Under the pieces are notes generated by a model, which saw nothing but the letters and a program-made list of their open reading frames with translations, did no database searches and was not told where the DNA came from. A stretch of 64,000 nt of DNA from an uncultured Corynebacterium sp. (GTDB lineage Bacteria; Actinomycetota; Actinomycetes; Mycobacteriales; Mycobacteriaceae). Where the stretch lies: the NCBI RefSeq assembly GCF_946223165.1, contig NZ_CAMIBP010000009.1:15926-79925 (forward strand). Direction: 5' to 3'. Positions 7,521 to 16,077 of the stretch are shown piece after piece. The stretch's first letter is position 1, and every line of letters starts with the position of its first letter. The translations under genes were made by a program, and so were the position numbers.

Positions 7521-8861
7521 TTAGTTGCCCAAACGGATGACCGAGTTGACCGCGTGGACGTCGTCAAGCGCGCCGAGGGCGTCGACGATGTCCGCAAGCA
7601 CGGACTCGCGGGCGGAGTGAGTGACCACGATGAGGCGGGCGTGCTCGGGACCCTCCGCCTGGCGGACGGTGCGAATGGACACGCCCTTGGCGGCGAAAAC
7701 GTTGGAGATGGCGGCGAGCACGCCGGTGCGGTCCGCGACGTCCATGTCGATGTGGTAGCGGGTGTGGACCTCGCCGAAGTCGGCGATGGGCAGGTGGGCG
7801 TAGACATTGTCCTCCGGGGCACGGCCGCCGTGGACCTTGTTGCGCGCCGCGCCGACCAGGTCACCGAGGACGGCTGAGGCCGTCGGGTTGCCGCCGGCGC
7901 CGTTACCATAGAACATGAGCGAGCCGGCCGCCTCAGCCTCGACGAAGATGGCGTTATAAGACCTGTTCACGGAGGCCAACGGGTGCTCCTTAGGGACGAG
8001 GGTCGGGTGGACGCGGGCGTTAACAGACTCCTCACCCGTCTGCTCATCAACGAGGCGCTCGCAGATGGCGAGAAGCTTGATGGAGTAGCCGGCCTGGTCG
8101 GCGGCAGCAATGTCGGAGGCGGTGATCGTGGAGATACCCTCGCAGTGGACGTCGTCGAAGGTGACGCGGGTGTAGAAGCCGAGCGAGGCGAGGATGGCGG
8201 CCTTGGACGCGGCATCATGGCCCTCAACGTCGGCGGTCGGGTCGGCCTCGGCGTAGCCCAGGCGGGTGGCCTCGGCCAGGGCGTCCTCATAGGAGGCGCC
8301 GGTGGATTCCATGGCGTCGAGGATGAAGTTGGTGGTGCCATTGACGATGCCGGAGATGCGCTGGATCTTGTCACCCGCCAGGGAGCGGCGCAACATGCCC
8401 ACGACGGGGATGGCGGCGGCGACGGCGGCCTCGAAGTAGAGGTCGACGCCGGCGGCATTGGCGGCATCGGCAAGCTCGGCGGCGTGCGCGGCGACGAGGG
8501 CCTTATTGGCGGTGACGACGGACTTGCCGGCGTGGAGGGCCTCGAGGACCAGCTCGCGCGGGTAGTCTATGCCGCCGATGACCTCAACGACGATGTCGAC
8601 GTCCTCGCGAGCGATGAGCGAGTGGGCATCCTCGGTGAGCAGCTCGGCGGGCACGCCCGGGCGCGGCTTGGAGATATCGGAGACGGCCACGCCGCGGATC
8701 TCGACCGGGCCGCCGATGCGCTGCTCGAAGTCGCGGGAGTTCTCGTTAAGAAGTCGGAAGACCTCGGCGCCGACAGTACCCATGCCCAGCAGCGCGACGC
8801 CGACAGTCGCGCCCTTGCCCTTGCCGTTGCCGTAGGTTGTGCCAAACGAGGTCTCAGCCAT
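7521..8861 (-). CDS. hom: Homoserine dehydrogenase
   Basis: A 446-residue enzyme that reduces aspartate semialdehyde to homoserine with NAD(P)H, the branch point toward threonine and methionine. The nucleotide-binding loop is GVALLGMGTVGAEV (residues 21-34). The catalytic domain shows VVTANKALVA and GIVNGTTNFIL. A C-terminal ACT domain (from RYHIDMDVADRTGVLAAI) is where threonine feedback acts in corynebacterial enzymes. The length equals the known corynebacterial form. GGGAGA stands just ahead of the ATG. The promoter carries a McbR-like box, which suggests repression by the methionine/cysteine regulator. lysA lies 971 bp upstream, past a small gene on the other strand. Confidence 0.96.
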   Translation of the reverse strand: MAETSFGTTYGNGKGKGATVGVALLGMGTVGAEVFRLLNENSRDFEQRIGGPVEIRGVAVSDISKPRPGVPAELLTEDAHSLIAREDVDIVVEVIGGIDYPRELVLEALHAGKSVVTANKALVAAHAAELADAANAAGVDLYFEAAVAAAIPVVGMLRRSLAGDKIQRISGIVNGTTNFILDAMESTGASYEDALAEATRLGYAEADPTADVEGHDAASKAAILASLGFYTRVTFDDVHCEGISTITASDIAAADQAGYSIKLLAICERLVDEQTGEESVNARVHPTLVPKEHPLASVNRSYNAIFVEAEAAGSLMFYGNGAGGNPTASAVLGDLVGAARNKVHGGRAPEDNVYAHLPIADFGEVHTRYHIDMDVADRTGVLAAISNVFAAKGVSIRTVRQAEGPEHARLIVVTHSARESVLADIVDALGALDDVHAVNSVIRLGN

Positions 8862-8899
8862 GATTCTCCCATCACGAGGGGTGGATACGTACGAGGGTC

Positions 8900-8921
8900 A
8901 TAATACAGACCCCTTGGTCTA
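8900..8921 (-). promoter_or_regulatory. hom promoter: -10 box with McbR-like operator
   Basis: Read on the minus strand, TAGAC-N6-GTCTG (8906-8921) is directly followed by TATTAT (8900-8905), a fitting -10 box 39 bp ahead of the hom start. The McbR consensus known from C. glutamicum is TAGAC-N6-GTCTA, and hom is one of its targets. The match is nine of ten fixed positions. Binding there would block RNA polymerase. Confidence 0.65.
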
Positions 8922-9410
8922 TTTGTGGACTGGATCCGTCCCCGCTCCTGTCTCATGCAGCGACGCCGCCTCGCCCCACGCCACCCACCTGCCCATTCCA
9001 CCCAGCCTGGAGTGAATATAATTGCGCTCCCCTGCGACACCACCCCACCCACAAGGCCGACTTTCTACGGACCGCTCGGCACACCCGCGCGCTACACCCG
9101 CAGGCCAAACCGTGTAACACCCGTTCATTAGAGTGACGAGTGGGATTTAGGCTCTGGCGAGCCCTCCCCTTGACATACCGCATGCACCCTACGCTGGGAC
9201 AACGTCGCGTACATCCCGCGATCCTGCGAGTATTTTCATAACGATTGCGCATAGTTTCGCTCACGAAAGCGCGACAATGCTGCCAGTGACCGGACAGGCG
9301 TCGCCCAGCAAATAGACAATCGATGCAGACCTTCGAATCAACCCCTCACGCAACATAGGGCCGGCTCGCAGGTCGCACACCATGTCCCCACTCACCCCTG
9401 GAGAACCATC
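8922..9410. other. Intergenic region between hom and a small secreted-protein gene
   Basis: About 490 bp without a convincing gene. Open frames here lack codon bias and start sites. A TTGACA at 9170-9175 faces the plus-strand small gene, but the best -10 (TACGCT) is only 14 bp away, so the promoter is uncertain. No RNA element was recognised. Confidence 0.5.
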
Positions 9411-9668
9411 ATGTCCCGCATCGCACGCGCCGCAGTCACCATCGCCTCCGCTTCCGCCCTGACCCTGGGAACCACGACCGTCGCCGAGGCCGCTACGACG
9501 GACGTCTCCTCCCAGTCCACGTCCTCCGACGCCCGACTGTCCGCCTATGGCACCACCAGCTTGGTCTACGACCTTGCCTGGACTGCCGTGTCCCTGGCAC
9601 TGCTGGCTGGCGCCTACGACTGGGCCGCCGACCATGGCTACGTCCCGAACGTTCTGCCGCGCTTCTAA
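9411..9668 (+). CDS. Small secreted or membrane-attached protein
   Basis: An 85-residue protein behind a GGAG ribosome-binding site. The first ~28 residues are a typical signal peptide with a cleavage site near AEAATTD. A Ser/Thr-rich segment follows, then a second hydrophobic stretch (WTAVSLALLAGAYDWAA) near residues 55-72. The short mature chain ends in VPNVLPRF. I do not recognise a family. It lies alone between lysA and hom, on the opposite strand, and ends against the lysA-side hairpin at 9715-9782. Confidence 0.7.
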   Translation: MSRIARAAVTIASASALTLGTTTVAEAATTDVSSQSTSSDARLSAYGTTSLVYDLAWTAVSLALLAGAYDWAADHGYVPNVLPRF

Positions 9669-9714
9669 GGAAGAATCTTCCAGCGCCCGCGTGCACTCAC
9701 GCGCGCTAACGCGA

Positions 9715-9782
9715 CAGCGCCCGGCCCCGCCGAAGTAACGGATCGATTCGCGATCCCTTCGTTGACACGGGGTCGGGCGCTG
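9715..9782. terminator. Large nested hairpin between convergent small gene and lysA
   Basis: The outer arms of 15 bp (9715-9729 and 9768-9782) pair with a single G-T position. Inside are CGAAG/CTTCG (9731-9735 and 9757-9761) and GGATCG/CGATCC (9740-9745 and 9751-9756). The position between two convergent genes suits a bidirectional terminator, although the U-run is poor on both sides. Confidence 0.6.
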
Positions 9783-9832
9783 GTGCGTTTTCGTGCGTGT
9801 TAGGGCCACGCGTTGAGAAACGGCCGGCCGGC

Positions 9833-11176
9833 CTAGTCCTGTTCGAGGGAAAGCAGATCCTCGACGGTCTCGCGGCGCAGCATGAGGCGCGACTGGCCGG
9901 TGCGCACGGAGACCACCGCCGGGCGCAAGGCGCCGTTGTAACGCGAGGCCATCATGTACTGGTACGCGCCGGTCGTGGCGAAGGCGAGCAGATCGCCCGG
10001 AACGATGTCGCCGGGGAGCTTGCGCGCGTTGATGAGGATATCGCCGGACTCGCAGTGGAACCCTACGACGCGGGAATCAACCGGCTCGCCGTCGGTATAG
10101 CGGTTGACGATGCGGGCGTCGTACTCCGAGCCGTAGAGCGCCGGGCGGATATTGTCCGACATGCCGCCGTCCACGGAGAGGTAGCGACGGATCGGAAGGT
10201 CGGCCTTGCCGGTCTCCACGTCCTTGACCGTGCCCACCGTGTAGACGGTCACGGCCGAGGCACCCACGAGGGAACGGCCCGGCTCGACGAGCACGAAGGG
10301 CGCGGCGATGCCGAGCTCCTGCGCCGTGCGATCGACGGCGGCAAGCAGATCAGCAGCCAGGGAGGCGACGTCAAGCGCCTCCTCGTATTCCATGTACGGG
10401 ATGCCGAAGCCGCCACCCAGATCGAGCTCCTTGAGAGCCACGCCGAGCTCGGAGTGGATCCGCTTGTACAGACTCAAGACGCGCTCCGCCGCCAGCTTGA
10501 AGCCGTCCGCATTAAAGACGGACGAGCCAACGTGGCAGTGCAGGCCGACGAGCTCCAGGTTGGAGGACTCCAACACGGCGCGGGCCGCGTCGAAGGCGGC
10601 GCCGGTAGCCAGGGAGATGCCGAACTTCTGATCCTCGTGCGCGGTGGCGATGAACTCATGCGTGTGAGCATCGACGCCCGGCTTGACGCGAATCATGACC
10701 GGCTGGACGCGGCCGGCCTCGCCGGCAATCTCGTTGAGGCGCTCCAGCTCCTCCACGTTGTCGAGGACGACGTGCGCGATCCCCTCCGAGACGCAGAGCT
10801 TGAGGTACTCGTCTTCCTTGTTGTTGCCGTGCGCGGTCATGCGTGCGGCCGGGAAATCCGCGGCCAGTGCCACCTTCATCTCGTTAAGCGAGGCGACGTC
10901 AAGGCACAGGCCTTCCTCGTTGACCCAGTTCACGACGCGCTTGGTAATAAACGCCTTGGACGCATAGTGGACGTGCTCGGGACCGCCGAAGGCGTCGGCC
11001 ATCTCGCGGCAGCGGGCGCGGAAGTCGTCTTCATCGAAGACGTACAGCGGCGTGCCGTACTGTTCCGCCAGCTCGGGCAGCGGGACGCCGGCGACGCACA
11101 CGACGCCGTCCTCCTCGCGGCGGGCACCGCGCGGCCAGACGTGCGCAGGTAATTCGTTGAAGTCCGACACTTCCAC
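9833..11176 (-). CDS. lysA: Diaminopimelate decarboxylase
   Basis: A 447-residue PLP enzyme that decarboxylates meso-diaminopimelate to lysine, the last step of lysine synthesis. HYASKAF places the PLP lysine at residue 74. Further motifs are HCHVGS, the glycine loop LGGGFGIPY, EPGRSLVG and SVDGGMSDN, and CESGD carries the catalytic cysteine supplied across the dimer. Length is normal. It starts 6 bp after the argS stop and is clearly in one operon with it, a pairing well known in corynebacteria. Confidence 0.97.
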   Translation of the reverse strand: MEVSDFNELPAHVWPRGARREEDGVVCVAGVPLPELAEQYGTPLYVFDEDDFRARCREMADAFGGPEHVHYASKAFITKRVVNWVNEEGLCLDVASLNEMKVALAADFPAARMTAHGNNKEDEYLKLCVSEGIAHVVLDNVEELERLNEIAGEAGRVQPVMIRVKPGVDAHTHEFIATAHEDQKFGISLATGAAFDAARAVLESSNLELVGLHCHVGSSVFNADGFKLAAERVLSLYKRIHSELGVALKELDLGGGFGIPYMEYEEALDVASLAADLLAAVDRTAQELGIAAPFVLVEPGRSLVGASAVTVYTVGTVKDVETGKADLPIRRYLSVDGGMSDNIRPALYGSEYDARIVNRYTDGEPVDSRVVGFHCESGDILINARKLPGDIVPGDLLAFATTGAYQYMMASRYNGALRPAVVSVRTGQSRLMLRRETVEDLLSLEQD

Positions 11177-11182
11177 CGTCTC

Positions 11183-12835
11183 CTACATCTTCTCCGGGGC
11201 GCTGACGCCGACCAGGCGCAGGGAGTTGGCCAGCACCTGGCGGGCGGCATCGGCCAGCGCAAGGCGCGCGGCATGGATGGGCTCGGCCTGCTCCCCCGCC
11301 TTGGGCAGGATCTGGCACTGATCGTAGAAGCGGTGGAAGGCCGCGGCCAGCTCCTCGGCGTAGCGGGCGATGCGGTGCGGCTCGCGCAGCGTGGCGGCGG
11401 CGGTGATAACGGCCGGGAACTCGCCGAGGGTACGGATGAGCTCCCCCTCCTTCTCGTGGGTGAGCAGCGCCAGGTCGGCGCCGTCGGCGGTGACGCCTAC
11501 CTCGGCTGCCTTGCGCAGGATGGAGCAGATGCGGGCGTGGCCGTACTGCACGTAGTACACCGGGTTATCCGAGGACTGGGAGGCCCACAGGCCCAGGTCG
11601 ATGTCCAGGGAGGAGTCGACGGAGGAACGCACGAGCGAGTAGCGGGCACCGTCGACGCCGATGGCCTCTACGAGGTCATCGAGGGTAATGACGGTGCCGG
11701 CGCGCTTAGACATCTTCACGGCCTGGCCGTCGCGCAGGAGGTTGACCATCTGGCCGATGAGGACCTCGACGTGGGTCGGGTCGTAGCCCATCGCCGCGGC
11801 GGCGGCGCGCAGGCGGGCGATGTAGCCGTGGTGGTCCGCGCCGAGCATGTAGATGGCGAGGTTGTGGCCGCGGTCGAACTTGTCGGCCACGTAGGCAATA
11901 TCGCCCGCGATGTAGGCGGCGTTGCCGTCCGACTTGATAACCACGCGGTCCTTGTCGTCGCCGTAGTCAGTGGACTTGAGCCACCACGCGCCGTCGTTGA
12001 AGTAGAGCTTCTCGCTGTCCTTGAGGTGTGCGACGGCCTTGTCCACCGCACCGGACTCGAACAACGAGTTCTCGTGGAAGTACACGTCGAAGTCGACGCC
12101 GAACTCGTGGAGGGAGTCCTTGATGTGGGCGAACATCATCTCCACGCCGATGGCGCGGAAGGTCTCCTGGATCTCCTCATCCGTGCCCTCGAGTGCGTTC
12201 GGGGCTTGCTGGAGCACGGCCTGCGCGATTTCCTGGATGTAGTCTCCGCCGTAGCCGTCCTCCGGGGTGGGCTCGCCCTTGGCGGCGGCCACGAGCGAGC
12301 GGGCAAAGCGGTTGATCTGCTCGCCGTGATCGTTGAAGTAGTACTCGCGCGTCACGGAAGCGCCGCAGGCCTCGAGCACGCGCCCCAGGGAGTCGCCCAC
12401 GGCGGCCCAGCGGGTGCCACCCAGGTGGATGGGGCCGGTCGGGTTGGCGGAGACGAATTCGAGGTTGACCTTTTGCCCCGCGTAGGTGTCGTTAGTACCG
12501 TAGGCCTCGCCGGCGGCGAGAACCTGCTCGACGATGGCGCCCTGGGCGGCGGCGGCCAGGCGGATGTTAAGGAATCCGGGGCCGGCGATGGAGGCCTCGT
12601 CAATGGCGGCATCGGCAGCCAGGGCGTCGGCCAGCCACTGCGCGAGGTCGCGCGGGTTGGCGCCGGCCTTCTTGGCCACCTGGAGCGCCAGGTTTGTGGC
12701 GTAATCGCCGTGCTCCGGGTTGCGGGGCCGCTCCACGGTGACGGTATCCGGGAGAACAGAGGCATCAAGGTCGTGCTCCGCCATCACGGTGGTGGCGGTC
12801 TGCTTAATGAGGGTTGCGAGATCAGCAGGAGTCAT
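11183..12835 (-). CDS. argS: Arginyl-tRNA synthetase
   Basis: A 550-residue class I aminoacyl-tRNA synthetase. The HIGH-equivalent is NPTGPIHLGG (residues 131-140), so the last histidine is replaced by glycine, as is common in ArgS. The second ATP motif is KMSKRAGT. An N-terminal ArgS domain (about 5-90) and a C-terminal DALR anticodon-binding domain (about 430-550, including YYVQYGHARICSIL) complete it. It is the first gene of the argS-lysA unit. The chosen ATG gives the usual length. Confidence 0.97.
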   Translation of the reverse strand: MTPADLATLIKQTATTVMAEHDLDASVLPDTVTVERPRNPEHGDYATNLALQVAKKAGANPRDLAQWLADALAADAAIDEASIAGPGFLNIRLAAAAQGAIVEQVLAAGEAYGTNDTYAGQKVNLEFVSANPTGPIHLGGTRWAAVGDSLGRVLEACGASVTREYYFNDHGEQINRFARSLVAAAKGEPTPEDGYGGDYIQEIAQAVLQQAPNALEGTDEEIQETFRAIGVEMMFAHIKDSLHEFGVDFDVYFHENSLFESGAVDKAVAHLKDSEKLYFNDGAWWLKSTDYGDDKDRVVIKSDGNAAYIAGDIAYVADKFDRGHNLAIYMLGADHHGYIARLRAAAAAMGYDPTHVEVLIGQMVNLLRDGQAVKMSKRAGTVITLDDLVEAIGVDGARYSLVRSSVDSSLDIDLGLWASQSSDNPVYYVQYGHARICSILRKAAEVGVTADGADLALLTHEKEGELIRTLGEFPAVITAAATLREPHRIARYAEELAAAFHRFYDQCQILPKAGEQAEPIHAARLALADAARQVLANSLRLVGVSAPEKM

Positions 12836-13148
12836 AGGGCATTACCTTAGCGAATGAGCTGGCCGTTTACTGAATTGGGGCACGGCCCACCAATTCGGGG
12901 GACGCCGCGAGGAAAACGGCACATACACTCCCCTTCCCCCTGCCCGACCCGGGGTGAAAGAGTCTCTCCACCACCAGAAACGGCGCGTTCCGACCTGTGC
13001 AGAACCCGGGCCGCGAGTGCCAGGGCCCAGAGAAGGTCAGAGAATGTCAGCGAACGTCAGCGAACGTTACTGACTCGCAGAGCAACACAAAGCGCAAGAA
13101 GAAGAAAGGAAAGAGAAAAAGAAAGGAAGAACGGAAAACAAACGAAGA
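12836..13148. other. Upstream region of argS with decamer repeats and a purine tract
   Basis: No gene is supported here. At 13036-13065 three tandem 10-bp units read GTCAGAGAAT, GTCAGCGAAC and GTCAGCGAAC, and a diverged fourth follows. From about 13091 to 13149 the plus strand is almost purely purine; on the minus strand this is the pyrimidine-rich tail behind the MHS terminator hairpin. The argS promoter must lie in this stretch but no clear -35/-10 pair was found. Confidence 0.5.
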
Positions 13149-13172
13149 AGGGCTGCCCACGTGGGCAGCCCT
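13149..13172 (-). terminator. Terminator hairpin of the MHS permease gene
   Basis: A 24-bp perfect palindrome built on GGGCTGCCCAC/GTGGGCAGCCC lies 26 bp behind the permease stop. On the minus strand it is followed by a long T/C-rich tract, which fits intrinsic termination. Confidence 0.75.
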
Positions 13173-13197
13173 CCAGGCCAGCAGCCGGGCTTTGTCC

Positions 13198-14610
13198 CTA
13201 GGCCTTGGCCGCAGAAGCGGCGGCGGCAGCCTGGGCCGCGGCAGCAGCAGCCTCAGCCTCGGCTTCTTCCTCCTCCACGTGCGCGACGTGCTTGACGAAG
13301 AAGGAGGCGATGAGGCCGATGGCGGCACAGGCGATGACGTAGCAGCTCACCGGCCACCACTCACCACCGGACCACTCCTTGAGAGCGGTGGCGATGAGCG
13401 GTGCGGTACCGCCGAAGACGGCGGCGCCGACCTGGTAGCCCAGGGTGGCACCGGAGTAGCGGATCTCCGGGGAGAAGCTTTCCGCAATCATCGTGCCGAG
13501 GATGGCGTTGACGGAGCCCCACAGGAGGCCGAATCCGATGATTGTGGTGATAAACAGCGCCAGGGTGCTGCCCGTGTTGAGGATCATGTAGTACGGGAAG
13601 GCATACGCGATGGTCACCAGGGCCACGCCGCGGTAGAGGGCGGTGCGGGAGATACGGTCCGACAGCTTGCCAAAGAAGGGCATCCAGATAGTGGCGACCA
13701 GGGCCGCGGCGGCCACGGCGGTGAGTACGATGTCGCGGCGGGCATCAAGCACGCCGGTGGCGTAGGCAATGATGTAGGTGCCGAAGATGTAGAACGGGCC
13801 AGTCTCCGTGGCCTTGACACCGATGGAGACGAGCACGGCGCGCCAGTGGTGCTTGAAGACCTCGGCGATGGGCAGGCGGGCCACCTTGCCGGAGTCCTTG
13901 ACCTTCTGGAACTGCGGGGTCTCCTCCAGCTTGGCGCGGACGAACATGCCGATGCCGACGAGCACGATGGAAGAGATGAACGGGATGCGCCAACCCCAGG
14001 ACATGAACTTCTCCTCCGGCAGCATGGACAACACGGCCACGAAGCCGGAGGCCAGCAGCATGCCCAGGGAGATGCCCATCTGCGGAATCGAGCCATAGAA
14101 GCCGCGCTTGTCCTTTGGCGCGTACTCGTAGGACAGGAGCAGGGAGCCACCCCACTCGCCGCCGATGCCGATGCCCTGCATGATGCGACAGAGGATGAGC
14201 AGCAGCGGAGCGGCGACGCCGATGGAGTTGTAATCCGGTAGACAGCCGATGAGGACCGTGCCGCCGCCCATGAGCATGAGCGTGATGAACAGCGTCTTCT
14301 TGCGGCCGATGCGGTCGCCGATGTGGGCGAAGATGATGCCGCCGATCGGGCGGAAGAAGAAGGTGAGCGCGAAGGACGCCATGGAGAACATCGACGACAT
14401 GAATTCGCTATCGGTGACGAAGAACGTGTGGTTGAACACGAGCGCCGCGACGGTGCCGTAGACGAGGAAGTCGAACCATTCGACGGTGCTGCCGGAGAGG
14501 CTGCCAATGATAACGCGCCAGTTCAAGCCGGCCTGGTTGTCGGAGGCGCTGGCTGCCCCACCACGGGAGCCGGCGGAGCGCTGGGCGGCGCTGGTTTGAG
14601 TAGTGGTCAC
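13198..14610 (-). CDS. MHS-family (MFS) organic-acid:proton symporter, probably for lactate
   Basis: A 470-residue, twelve-span transporter. SGSTVEWFDFLVYG near residue 30 and the loop GDRIGRKKTL (span 2-3) mark the metabolite:H+ symporter family (ProP/ShiA/KgtP type). The tail is very rich in Glu and Ala (EEEEAEAEAAAAAAQ). The annotated frame begins much further upstream, but GTG 14610 is preferred because GGAGAC lies just before it and the promoter at 14720-14748 lies inside the longer frame. Two GntR-type palindromes sit on that promoter, and the LldR-like regulator is the next gene upstream. In C. glutamicum an LldR-repressed permease gene precedes lldD, so lactate or a related acid is the likely substrate. 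Confidence 0.8.
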   Translation of the reverse strand: MTTTQTSAAQRSAGSRGGAASASDNQAGLNWRVIIGSLSGSTVEWFDFLVYGTVAALVFNHTFFVTDSEFMSSMFSMASFALTFFFRPIGGIIFAHIGDRIGRKKTLFITLMLMGGGTVLIGCLPDYNSIGVAAPLLLILCRIMQGIGIGGEWGGSLLLSYEYAPKDKRGFYGSIPQMGISLGMLLASGFVAVLSMLPEEKFMSWGWRIPFISSIVLVGIGMFVRAKLEETPQFQKVKDSGKVARLPIAEVFKHHWRAVLVSIGVKATETGPFYIFGTYIIAYATGVLDARRDIVLTAVAAAALVATIWMPFFGKLSDRISRTALYRGVALVTIAYAFPYYMILNTGSTLALFITTIIGFGLLWGSVNAILGTMIAESFSPEIRYSGATLGYQVGAAVFGGTAPLIATALKEWSGGEWWPVSCYVIACAAIGLIASFFVKHVAHVEEEEAEAEAAAAAAQAAAAASAAKA

Positions 14611-14694
14611 GGAGGGGTCTCCTTCAAAGAGCGAGTCAGGAAGAGATCGGGTGATCAATGCCACTATGGCGCCGCGCACATTGGGCTTGCACTG

Positions 14695-14720
14695 TGGTCC
14701 TACCATGTGGTTGGACCACA
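14695..14720. promoter_or_regulatory. Tandem GntR/LldR-type operators
   Basis: TGGTCCTACCA (14695-14705) and TGTGGTTGGACCACA (14706-14720) are adjacent palindromes. Both contain the core TGGT-N3-ACCA, which satisfies the TNGTNNNACNA consensus known for LldR of C. glutamicum. They lie on and just downstream of the -10 box, the position expected for repression. Confidence 0.75.
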
Positions 14721-14748
14721 CACTATTGCGCGCAGAATTGTGTGTCAA
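14720..14748 (-). promoter_or_regulatory. Promoter of the MHS permease gene
   Basis: On the minus strand TTGACA (14743-14748) and TAGTGT (14720-14725) are separated by exactly 17 bp. Transcription would start near 14713, inside the operator pair. Confidence 0.7.
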
Positions 14749-14957
14749 TTAGCCCTGAGCGAAAAGTGTGAACTGGCCCACCCGTCGGCGAAAAAAGCTC
14801 GCGGCGGGAACAAAGAATATTGCCGCAGGTCAAGTCAGTTGTGACACGCAATCCGTGGGCCGCGTCACACGACCTCCGGATGATGCGACGACAACCGCAC
14901 GCCCCCCACCCCCGAGGGCACCCCCCTTACCGCGCCGACGCCACCGCCGGCGCAGCA

Positions 14958-15653
14958 CTAGTCGCCCCGCGCCGCCTGGCCGGTCTCGAGATAGTAGCCA
15001 CGGATATGCGCTTCTAGCAGATCCGCCGCCCCGTCACGGCGACCGTCGGCCAGCGTATCGAGGATCGCGCGGTGCTCCCCCTGCAGGCGCAGCGACGTGG
15101 CGCGCCAATCCGGAAGGTTGTGCGAAAGCTCGAGCGTGTGGTCCGAGATCGCCAGGCTCACACCGCCCATGAGCATGCTCAACAGCGGATTCTCCGCCGC
15201 GCGGGAGAGCACCACGTGGAACTCGGCGTCGAGGCGCAGGAATCTCTCAATGGAGAGATCCGGATCGGACATATGATCCAGAATCTGGCGCGCCGCCTCC
15301 ACATCCAGCTTCGCCGGGTCGGAATCGCGCATGGCGGAGGTCTCCAGCAGCAGGCGTGTATGGAAGATGTGCTTGGGCTCAAACTGGCTGCTGGCTAGCT
15401 GCAACCCCATGGCCATGCTCAGCGCCTGCTCGGGCGCGGCAGTGACGATGGTGCCCGAGTGCATGCCGGAGCCCGTCGAGGAATGCAGCACCCCCATCGC
15501 CTCCAGCACACGGAGCGCCTCGCGCAGGGAGTTGCGCGAGACCCCCAAGGCATCGGCCAGCGCGCGTTCACTGGGGAGGCGATCACCAATAGTGAGCTGG
15601 CCACTGGCCAGCTGCGAGGTCACCCAGTCAACAACCTTGTCCTGCGTTCTCAT
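14958..15653 (-). CDS. lldR: GntR-family (FadR/FCD) regulator, LldR-like
   Basis: A 231-residue repressor. The winged helix at residues about 5-70 includes GDRLPSERALADALGVSRNSLREALRV cut across the usual GntR pattern. The all-helical FCD domain follows, with DAEFHVVLSRA and a later histidine (GEHRAIL) matching the metal/ligand-binding residues of the family. ATG 15653 is preferred over the longer frame because AAAGG stands 7 nt before it. It is divergent from lctP and upstream of the MHS permease, and the LutABC genes follow lctP. L-lactate is therefore the likely effector. Operators matching the family consensus occur at the MHS promoter. Confidence 0.8.
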   Translation of the reverse strand: MRTQDKVVDWVTSQLASGQLTIGDRLPSERALADALGVSRNSLREALRVLEAMGVLHSSTGSGMHSGTIVTAAPEQALSMAMGLQLASSQFEPKHIFHTRLLLETSAMRDSDPAKLDVEAARQILDHMSDPDLSIERFLRLDAEFHVVLSRAAENPLLSMLMGGVSLAISDHTLELSHNLPDWRATSLRLQGEHRAILDTLADGRRDGAADLLEAHIRGYYLETGQAARGD

Positions 15654-16077
15654 GACCACGCCTTTCGCCGCGGTGCCCGCGCGCCTGTGCTTTTCATACC
15701 AAGGGACCACATTAGCCCATCATGAACCCGGAGTCCCCACCCGCGAGCACTCCGAACCCGGGCAGCAAGGTCCGGGGGCTCATGCCTGCAAGCCCCTACA
15801 TTGGGTACACCCATGCGGGGCAACGCCTTAACGCATGGGCAACCAATAAAGCCACACCTAATTTGTTGAAAGGCGGACACAACGCCGAACATCGAGCACC
15901 CCCGCCCGCCCCCACTGCCCACACAGGCATCGGAAGCGGGCATTTCGGGGCACGACAAAAGTCACAATCGGGCACCTCCGTTCGGAATCTCACCAGTAGA
16001 TACGGGAAAATTGTGGATATAACCTCTCACGCTCCGGAGACCTTCCGGTGCCCCCACCCCAAGAACAAAGGGAGCCC
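15654..16077. other. Divergent promoter region of lldR-like gene and lctP
   Basis: About 420 bp without a gene. It must hold promoters for both directions. A near palindrome TGGGTACACCCA occurs at about 15802, and TTGTGG..TATAAC lies about 60 bp before lctP. I found no copy of the TNGTNNNACNA operator here. Confidence 0.45.

Noticed and set aside
14767..14782. GlxR/CRP-like site TGTGA-N6-CCACC before the MHS permease
   Set aside because: The second half-site deviates from TCACA at two positions, so the match is too weak to call.
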